From CAZAOY01 sp964486925 (GTDB lineage: Bacteria > Bacillota > Clostridia > Oscillospirales > Ruminococcaceae), in the NCBI GenBank assembly GCA_964486925.1, contig CAZAOY010000066.1, positions 1-11,791 of the forward strand: a stretch of 11,791 nt of DNA, read 5' to 3'. Position 1 is the first letter of the stretch, and each line of letters begins with the position of its first letter. The notes below the pieces were generated by a model, which was not told where the DNA came from, searched no databases, and saw nothing but the letters and a program-made list of their open reading frames with translations. The position numbers and the translations under genes were made by a program. Of the stretch, positions 6,673 through 11,791 are shown one piece after another.

Positions 6673-6698
6673 TTAAAGATTACTTTGGTAGTCTTTAA
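6673..6698. repeat. 11-base inverted repeat overlapping the carAB promoter -35
   Basis: The arms TTAAAGATTAC (6673-6683) and GTAGTCTTTAA (6688-6698) match at 10 of 11 positions as a DNA dyad. As RNA they form a continuous 11-base stem with one G-U pair and a TTTG loop. The dyad covers the -35 box of the candidate internal promoter at 6685-6713, so it could be a repressor operator. Alternatively it may be an mRNA hairpin in the pyrF-carA gap. It does not resemble an ArgR box by eye. Confidence 0.45.
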
Positions 6699-6713
6699 AT
6701 TGAATGATATAAA
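6685..6713 (+). promoter_or_regulatory. Candidate internal promoter for carA-carB
   Basis: TTGGTA (6685-6690) and TATAAA (6708-6713) are separated by 17 bases. A TG at 6705-6706, one base before the -10, makes an extended -10. The start would fall near 6720, just before the carA ribosome binding site at 6727-6731. Such a promoter would let carAB be expressed apart from pyrC-pyrF, which makes sense because carbamoyl phosphate also feeds arginine synthesis. Confidence 0.45.
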
Positions 6714-6736
6714 CACAGGTAAATTTGGAGGTATGG

Positions 6737-7843
6737 ATGTATAATCAAGGGAAAAAGGCGTATCTATTACTGGCAAACGGAATGACCTTCGAGGGATACT
6801 CGATGGGTAAGGACGGCAGTGTAATCGGCGAGATTGTCTTTGCAACAGGGATGACAGGTTACCAAGAAACCTTAACAGATCCTAGCTATGTGGGACAGAT
6901 AGTAACACAAACCTTTCCGCTTATCGGCAACTACGGTACAAACAGCGAAGATTATGAGTCGGACAGATGTTATCTAACAGGGTACATAGTCCGTGAATGG
7001 TGCGAGATACCTTCAAACTTTAGGATGGAAAATAGCCTAGACCACTTTCTAAAAGCTCAAAATGTGGTTGGGATCTGCGGGATTGATACCAGAAAGCTTA
7101 CCCGTATACTGCGTGAACACGGGGTAATGAACGGTCTTATCACCACAGATGAGATAACCGACAAGGAAGGTTTGCTTGAAAGGATTAAAGAATTTAATAT
7201 AGTGGATGCGGTTAAGAGCGTGTCCTGTGAAAAGGCTTACACAGTCAAGGCGACAAAAAACAGCATTGGTAAGCATGTGGTACTGTTCGACTTTGGGCAT
7301 AAGAAGAACATTCTAAATAACCTAACAGACCGTGGCTGTGATGTAACGGTTGTACCGTACGACACCGACTGCGATACGATAAAAGCGCTAAACCCAGACG
7401 GTATAATGCTTTCAAACGGCCCCGGAGATCCCGCTGAAAATACTACCGTTATCGCAAACTTAGCAGAAATTATTAAGCTACAGATCCCAACCTTTGGAAT
7501 CTGCTTAGGTCATCAGCTGATGGCGCTTGCTAATGGTGGGAAAACCGAGAAGCTAAAGTACGGCCATAGGGGCGGTAATCAGCCTGTAATCGACATAAAA
7601 CTGGACAAGACCTTTGTTACCAGCCAAAACCACGGTTATGCGGTATGCGGGGAGTCTATCGACAGCGCTATCGGGGTGGTAAGCCATATAAACGCTAACG
7701 ACAAGACCTGTGAAGGGGTATTATACCTAAACACCCCTGCCTACACAGTGCAGTTTCATCCAGAAGCATGTAGTGGGCCGTTAGATACTTCATACTTATT
7801 CGATAGGTTTATCGAGATGATTTACAAGGGAGGACACAATTAA
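6737..7843 (+). CDS. carA: Carbamoyl phosphate synthase small subunit (glutaminase)
   Basis: Releases ammonia from glutamine and channels it to CarB for carbamoyl phosphate synthesis. From the ATG at 6737 it has 368 residues, the usual size. The N-terminal CPSase small-chain domain spans about 1-140. The class I glutamine amidotransferase domain (about 180-360) has nucleophile Cys256 in GICLGHQ and the His341/Glu343 pair in FHPEA. This ATG sits 5 bases after GGAGG at 6727-6731. The frame is open to a TTG at 6725-6727, but that codon overlaps the ribosome binding site and adds four residues unlike the family. The stop codon overlaps the carB start by one base in TAATG, so the two subunits are translationally coupled. 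Neighbours make the pyrimidine role primary. Confidence 0.96.
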   Translation: MYNQGKKAYLLLANGMTFEGYSMGKDGSVIGEIVFATGMTGYQETLTDPSYVGQIVTQTFPLIGNYGTNSEDYESDRCYLTGYIVREWCEIPSNFRMENSLDHFLKAQNVVGICGIDTRKLTRILREHGVMNGLITTDEITDKEGLLERIKEFNIVDAVKSVSCEKAYTVKATKNSIGKHVVLFDFGHKKNILNNLTDRGCDVTVVPYDTDCDTIKALNPDGIMLSNGPGDPAENTTVIANLAEIIKLQIPTFGICLGHQLMALANGGKTEKLKYGHRGGNQPVIDIKLDKTFVTSQNHGYAVCGESIDSAIGVVSHINANDKTCEGVLYLNTPAYTVQFHPEACSGPLDTSYLFDRFIEMIYKGGHN

Positions 7844-10800
7844 TGCCACTAAGAGAAGATATAAAAAAGGTGCTTGTAATCGGGTCGGGGCCTATTGTAA
7901 TCGGTCAAGCGGCGGAGTTTGATTATGCGGGGACACAAGCCTGTCGTGTGCTAAAGGATGAGGGGCTTGAGGTGGTACTGATTAACTCTAACCCTGCTAC
8001 CATCATGACCGACAAGGCTATGGCGGACAGAATTTATATCGAACCGCTAACCGTTGACGTTATTAAACGTATCATTAAGATAGAAAAACCGGACAGCCTA
8101 CTGTCCACCCTAGGCGGACAGACTGGACTAACGCTCTCTATGCAGTTAGCTAAATCGGGATTTTTAGCGGAGAACAATGTAAAGCTACTGGGTGCAAACC
8201 CCGAAACTATAGATAAGGCGGAGGATAGGCAGATCTTTAAGGATACTATGGAGTCTATCGGGCAACCATGTATCCCTTCTAAGGTCGTTACCGATGTAGA
8301 GTCAGCGGTTTTGTTTGCGAAGGTTATCGAATACCCTGTAATCGTGCGCCCTGCGTTCACCCTTGGCGGATCGGGCGGGGGGATTGCCCATGATGAGCAG
8401 GAGCTTCGTGATATCTGCAAAAACGGAATTAGATTATCTCCAATCGGTCAGGTACTTATCGAGAAGAACATCACCGGCTGGAAGGAGATTGAGTTTGAGG
8501 TTATCAGGGATCGCAAGGACAACTGTATAACGGTATGTAGTATGGAAAACTTTGACCCTGTAGGGGTGCATACCGGCGACAGTATCGTTGTTGCCCCTGC
8601 CGTTACGCTATCCGATAGAGAGTATCAGATGCTTCGTACCGCTTCTATTAACATTGTATCGGCTTTAGGGGTTGAAGGCGGCTGTAACTGTCAGCTTGCA
8701 CTCCACCCGGAAAGCTACGAATATGCGGTAATCGAGGTTAACCCTAGGGTATCTCGCTCCTCGGCACTTGCCTCAAAGGCGACAGGTTATCCTATTGCTA
8801 AGGTTGCGACAAAGATAGCAATCGGTTATACTCTTGATGAGATACTTAATGCGGTTACCGGCAAGACCTACGCTTGCTTTGAGCCGGCAATCGACTACCT
8901 TGTAGTAAAGTTCCCACGTTGGCCGTTTGACAAGTTTGTATACGCTAGACGTACACTGGGTACCCAGATGAAGGCTACCGGTGAGGTTATGAGCATCGGT
9001 ACAACCTTTGAACAGGGTATTATGAAGGCGGTTAGAGGTATCGAGCTAAAGCTTGACACCCTAAATATGCCTAAGCTAGAATCCCTTTCGGATGACGAGA
9101 TTAGGTCGCTTATACACAAGGTAGATGATGAGCGTATCTTTGTGGTGTTTGAAGCGCTTAAACGCGGGGTTACTATTGACGAGATACATTCCATTACCAT
9201 GATTGATGAGTGGTTTTTAGGTAAGCTTAAAAACCTAGTTGAACTGGAAAAATGGCTTGCTGACGGGGAGCTTACACAGGATAAATACCTCTTTGCTAAA
9301 AAATGGGGTTACCTTGACAGCACGATAGAACGTATCTCGGGACAGAAGATAAAGGAGAAGGTATCTGCGGTATTTAAGATGGTTGATACCTGTGCGGCGG
9401 AGTTTGCGGCAGAAACCCCATACTTCTACTCAACCTATGATGAGGAGAACGAAGCGACAGAGTTTATCCAAAATAAGGGTAACGCTGACAAGAAGAAGGT
9501 TATCGTGTTTGGCTCTGGGCCTATCAGAATCGGGCAGGGGATTGAGTTTGACTACTGCTGTGTTCACTGCGTATGGGCGCTAAAGGAAGCGGGATACGAT
9601 ACCATAATCGCAAACAACAACCCAGAAACGGTATCCACCGACTTTGACACAGGGGATCGGCTATACTTCGACCCACTAACCCCAGAGGATGTAAAGAACA
9701 TTATCGATACCGAAAAGCCTTATGGAGTGGTGGTTCAGTTTGGTGGACAGACCGCAATTAAGCTGACAAAATACCTTAGTGATTTAGGGGTTAACATCCT
9801 AGGAACATCGGCAGACAGCATTGACGCCGCCGAGGACAGAGAACGGTTTGATCAGGTACTCGAGCGCTGTAACATCCCACGTCCCGCAGGTGATACCGTC
9901 TTTACCGCAGAGCAGGCGGTAGAGGTAGCTAACAGACTGGAATATCCTGTACTGCTACGTCCGTCCTACGTTCTAGGCGGGCAGAACATGATTATCGCCT
10001 ACTCTGATGATGATATAATCGAATACATGAAGATTATTACTGCTCAGTACCTTGAAAATCCTGTGCTTGTAGATAAATATATGATGGGCGTTGAGGTTGA
10101 GGTTGACGCTATCTGTGACGGTGAGGACTACCTAATCCCTGGGATTATGGAGCATATTGAGCGGGCAGGGGTTCACTCGGGGGATTCAATCTCGGTTTAT
10201 CCGGCACAGAGCCTATCACAACGCACAATCGATACCATTATCGACTACACAGGAAGGCTTGCTAAGGAGCTTAAGGTTATCGGGCTTATTAACGTGCAGT
10301 ACGTTATCTACAACGGTGAGGTATACGTTATCGAGGTAAACCCTCGTTCATCTCGTACCATTCCGTATATCAGCAAGGTTACAGGAGTTCCTATGGTGGA
10401 TATCGCTACCAAGCTTGTACTAGGTCAAAAGCTAATCGACCAAGGGTACGGTACAGGACTATATAAGAAGGCGGACTACGTTGCGGTTAAGGTTCCTGTA
10501 TTTAGCTTTGAAAAGCTTCATGACGTGGACACCCACCTAGGTCCTGAGATGAAGTCTACAGGGGAGGTTTTAGGTATCGCAAAGACCCTAGAGGAAGCGC
10601 TACTTAAGGGACTTGTAGCGGCGGGACAGAGTCTAAAATCCACAGGCGGTGTACTAATCACCGTAAGGGATGCCGACCAACAAGAGGCAATTCTGCTTGC
10701 TGAAAAGTTTGAGAGCTTAGGGTTTAACATCTACGCTACCCCTGGTACTGCCCATGTACTAAACCGTGCTATGGTTGCGACCAATGTGGTAAACAAGATC

Positions 10801-11040
10801 TCACAAAATGAGAAGAATAACGTTATAACTCTGCTTGAAAGTGGAAAGATAGATTATGTAATCTCCACCTCCGCAAAGGGGCGTACCCCTGCTAAGGAGA
10901 GTGTACAGATTAGAAGAAAGGCAATCGAACGTGGAATCGTCTGCCTAACCTCTCTTGACACCGCTAATGCAATCTGCGGCTGTCTAAGCACCGGTAAGTC
11001 GATAAACGACGCGTTACTGGTTGACATAACCAAAATTTAA
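7843..11040 (+). CDS. carB: Carbamoyl phosphate synthase large subunit
   Basis: Makes carbamoyl phosphate from bicarbonate, ammonia delivered by CarA and two ATP. The 1065-residue protein has the full duplicated architecture. The first synthetase half (from residue 1) has VIGSGPIVIGQAAEFDYAG near 12-30, GGSGGG at 175-180 and EVNPR at 298-302. A linker/oligomerisation region spans about 400-545. The second half starts near 550 with VFGSGPIRIGQGIEFDY and has EVNPR at 831-835. An MGS-like allosteric domain (about 935-1065) contains ATPGTAHVL and VVNKI. In E. coli this domain binds UMP and ornithine, so feedback control is plausible here. The start overlaps the carA stop by one base, after AAGGGAGGA. 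It ends the operon, with a terminator 34 bases downstream. No truncation or frameshift is seen. Confidence 0.97.
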   Translation: MPLREDIKKVLVIGSGPIVIGQAAEFDYAGTQACRVLKDEGLEVVLINSNPATIMTDKAMADRIYIEPLTVDVIKRIIKIEKPDSLLSTLGGQTGLTLSMQLAKSGFLAENNVKLLGANPETIDKAEDRQIFKDTMESIGQPCIPSKVVTDVESAVLFAKVIEYPVIVRPAFTLGGSGGGIAHDEQELRDICKNGIRLSPIGQVLIEKNITGWKEIEFEVIRDRKDNCITVCSMENFDPVGVHTGDSIVVAPAVTLSDREYQMLRTASINIVSALGVEGGCNCQLALHPESYEYAVIEVNPRVSRSSALASKATGYPIAKVATKIAIGYTLDEILNAVTGKTYACFEPAIDYLVVKFPRWPFDKFVYARRTLGTQMKATGEVMSIGTTFEQGIMKAVRGIELKLDTLNMPKLESLSDDEIRSLIHKVDDERIFVVFEALKRGVTIDEIHSITMIDEWFLGKLKNLVELEKWLADGELTQDKYLFAKKWGYLDSTIERISGQKIKEKVSAVFKMVDTCAAEFAAETPYFYSTYDEENEATEFIQNKGNADKKKVIVFGSGPIRIGQGIEFDYCCVHCVWALKEAGYDTIIANNNPETVSTDFDTGDRLYFDPLTPEDVKNIIDTEKPYGVVVQFGGQTAIKLTKYLSDLGVNILGTSADSIDAAEDRERFDQVLERCNIPRPAGDTVFTAEQAVEVANRLEYPVLLRPSYVLGGQNMIIAYSDDDIIEYMKIITAQYLENPVLVDKYMMGVEVEVDAICDGEDYLIPGIMEHIERAGVHSGDSISVYPAQSLSQRTIDTIIDYTGRLAKELKVIGLINVQYVIYNGEVYVIEVNPRSSRTIPYISKVTGVPMVDIATKLVLGQKLIDQGYGTGLYKKADYVAVKVPVFSFEKLHDVDTHLGPEMKSTGEVLGIAKTLEEALLKGLVAAGQSLKSTGGVLITVRDADQQEAILLAEKFESLGFNIYATPGTAHVLNRAMVATNVVNKISQNEKNNVITLLESGKIDYVISTSAKGRTPAKESVQIRRKAIERGIVCLTSLDTANAICGCLSTGKSINDALLVDITKI

Positions 11041-11073
11041 ACTTTAAATGGGTATTTGCCCAAATAAAAATAT

Positions 11074-11118
11074 AGGCTGTAGCAGTATCTAATATTTGTT
11101 ACAGCCTTGTGTTTTATT
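11074..11118 (+). terminator. Rho-independent-type terminator of the pyr operon
   Basis: AGGCTGTA (11074-11081) pairs perfectly with TACAGCCT (11100-11107). Inner CA/TG and TAT/ATA pairs extend the stem. A T-rich tail with TTTTATT follows at 11112-11118. It begins 34 bases after the carB stop. The tail is interrupted by G residues close to the stem, so efficiency is uncertain. Confidence 0.7.
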
Positions 11119-11128
11119 AAACGATAAA

Positions 11129-11134
11129 AGGAGG
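11129..11134 (+). promoter_or_regulatory. Ribosome binding site of the PAP2 gene (points to an ATA start)
   Basis: A perfect AGGAGG is followed, after 8 bases, by ATA at 11143-11145 in the PAP2 frame. No ATG, GTG or TTG occurs in this frame between the upstream stop (TAA at 11137-11139) and the ATG at 11224. An AT-rich inverted repeat, TTTTAT/ATAAAA (11112-11117 with 11124-11129), abuts the site and could fold next to it. Confidence 0.7.
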
Positions 11135-11142
11135 TATAACAG

Positions 11143-11688
11143 ATAGAACAGCTAAAAGAACTTGATTTTGCCATACTTGATTTTATACAAAACCATCTTA
11201 AAAATCCATTCTTTGACAAGGTTATGCCTTTTTTTACCGCACTCGGGGATGTTGGGCTTGTCTGGATAGTTTTAATCGTGACGTTACTGTTAATCCCATT
11301 AAAGCGGTGGCATGGGTTAAAGGTTTTACTAGCTTTTTTGTTTAGTGCGTTTATCGGGAACATCCTGTTAAAGCCTATAGTTGCACGGCTTCGCCCCTTT
11401 GAGTTAAACACGGTGATATCGCTAATAATCGATAAACCCTCCGGTTACTCCTTCCCATCCGGACATACCATAACAGCCTTTGCGGCGGCTACTGCTATGT
11501 TTATCGGTGATAAACGCTTTGGCAGTCTTGCCCTTGTATTAGCGTTTCTAATCTCCTTCTCTAGGCTATATCTCTACGTCCATTTCCCCTCCGACGTCAT
11601 AGCGGGGGCGGTACTGGGGATAGTATCGGGGGTCATTGCCTGTATCGTTGTAGACATCTTTAACAAAAAAGGCAACAAAGGACTATAG
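11143..11688 (+). CDS. PAP2-family membrane phosphatase, apparent ATA start
   Basis: An integral membrane phosphatase of the PAP2 superfamily (undecaprenyl-diphosphate or lipid phosphatase type). With the ATA start it has 181 residues, and the second residue onward reads EQLKELDFAILDFIQ, like normal family N-termini. The three catalytic motifs are intact: KPIVARLRP (K-x6-RP), PSGH in YSFPSGHTI, and SRLYLYVHFPSD (SR-x5-H-x3-D). Hydrophobic segments lie around VGLVWIVLIVTLLLI, VLLAFLFSAFIGNIL, LALVLAFLISF and VIAGAVLGIVSGVIACIVV. Starting at the ATG at 11224 would remove 27 residues of the usual N-terminal helix and leave only a weak AAGG site. It lies downstream of the pyr terminator and is probably a separate unit; I see no convincing promoter. 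The exact substrate (C55-PP, phosphatidic acid or other) cannot be told. Confidence 0.88.
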   Translation: MEQLKELDFAILDFIQNHLKNPFFDKVMPFFTALGDVGLVWIVLIVTLLLIPLKRWHGLKVLLAFLFSAFIGNILLKPIVARLRPFELNTVISLIIDKPSGYSFPSGHTITAFAAATAMFIGDKRFGSLALVLAFLISFSRLYLYVHFPSDVIAGAVLGIVSGVIACIVVDIFNKKGNKGL

Positions 11689-11716
11689 ATGTGTCCGCAT
11701 TTATCAAATTTCCCTA

Positions 11717-11745
11717 TAGACATTGCATTATCGTTGTGTTATAAT
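11717..11745 (+). promoter_or_regulatory. Promoter for a gene beyond the right edge
   Basis: TAGACA (11717-11722) and a perfect TATAAT (11740-11745) are separated by 17 bases, with transcription expected to start near 11752. No coding start is visible before the window ends. Confidence 0.65.
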
Positions 11746-11762
11746 AAACACAGAACAAGGAA

Positions 11763-11779
11763 GTAAAGCTTCGCTTTAC
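11763..11779 (+). repeat. Leader hairpin at the right edge
   Basis: GTAAAGC (11763-11769) and GCTTTAC (11773-11779) form a perfect 7-base stem with a TTC loop, about 11 bases into the predicted transcript from the promoter at 11717-11745. It could be a 5' stability hairpin or the beginning of a longer leader structure outside the window. Confidence 0.5.
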
Positions 11780-11791
11780 CTCAAAAGTGTT

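Noticed and set aside
6725..6736. TTG at 6725 as carA start
   Set aside because: The codon overlaps the GGAGG ribosome binding site and adds four residues not seen in CarA. The ATG at 6737 is well spaced.
8034..8420. 128-codon minus-strand open frame within carB
   Set aside because: It is Ser/Thr-rich antisense shadow of the carB ATP-grasp domain with no start signals.
11037..11411. 124-codon minus-strand open frame over the terminator and PAP2 N-terminus
   Set aside because: It crosses the terminator hairpin and opposes conserved PAP2 coding sequence.
1..11791. CRISPR arrays, tRNA or rRNA genes, insertion sequences
   Set aside because: No regularly spaced repeats, no transposase or integrase sequence, and no tRNA- or rRNA-like stretch was seen on either strand.

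Overview
The window looks like chromosomal DNA from a low-to-moderate G+C Firmicute, probably a clostridial gut-type lineage such as Oscillospiraceae/Ruminococcaceae. The grounds are strong AGGAGG-type ribosome binding sites, sigma-A-like promoters with 17-base spacers, an SDR-type rather than long-chain mannonate oxidoreductase, and the protein family variants present. The lineage is an inference from gene content and style; no search was run.

Left part (1-3950) is a hexuronate-use cluster. A Gfo/Idh/MocA-family dehydrogenase runs off the left edge on the minus strand. Diverging from it is an AraC-type regulator with an N-terminal cupin-like sensor. Convergent with the regulator is a minus-strand pair, mannonate dehydratase (uxuA, with a TTG start) followed 12 bases later by an SDR-type D-mannonate oxidoreductase (uxuB-like). 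These two interconvert D-fructuronate, D-mannonate and 2-keto-3-deoxygluconate. Three copies of a 16-base motif lie at the two promoter regions. Two form a direct repeat with a 22-base period abutting the poor -35 box of uxuA. The third covers the -35 box of the regulator's own promoter. This is the arrangement expected for AraC-family activation plus autoregulation.

Middle part (3951-11040) is a pyrimidine biosynthesis operon pointing right: a strong promoter, a leader of about 194 bases with competing base-paired structures, then pyrC (dihydroorotase), pyrF (OMP decarboxylase), carA and carB (carbamoyl phosphate synthase subunits). A candidate internal promoter with an extended -10 sits before carA, and an 11-base inverted repeat overlaps its -35 box. 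The pyrB, pyrD/pyrK and pyrE genes are not in the window, so the de novo pathway is split across loci. I see no convincing PyrR-type binding loop.

Right part (11041-11791): carB is followed by a good hairpin terminator, then a small PAP2-family membrane phosphatase. Its only reading frame consistent with a ribosome binding site begins at an ATA codon. The window ends with a promoter and a short leader hairpin for a gene beyond the right edge.

The genes are ordinary metabolic ones. The interest is in regulation: the AraC operator set, the pyrC leader, the carAB dyad, and the apparent AUA start.
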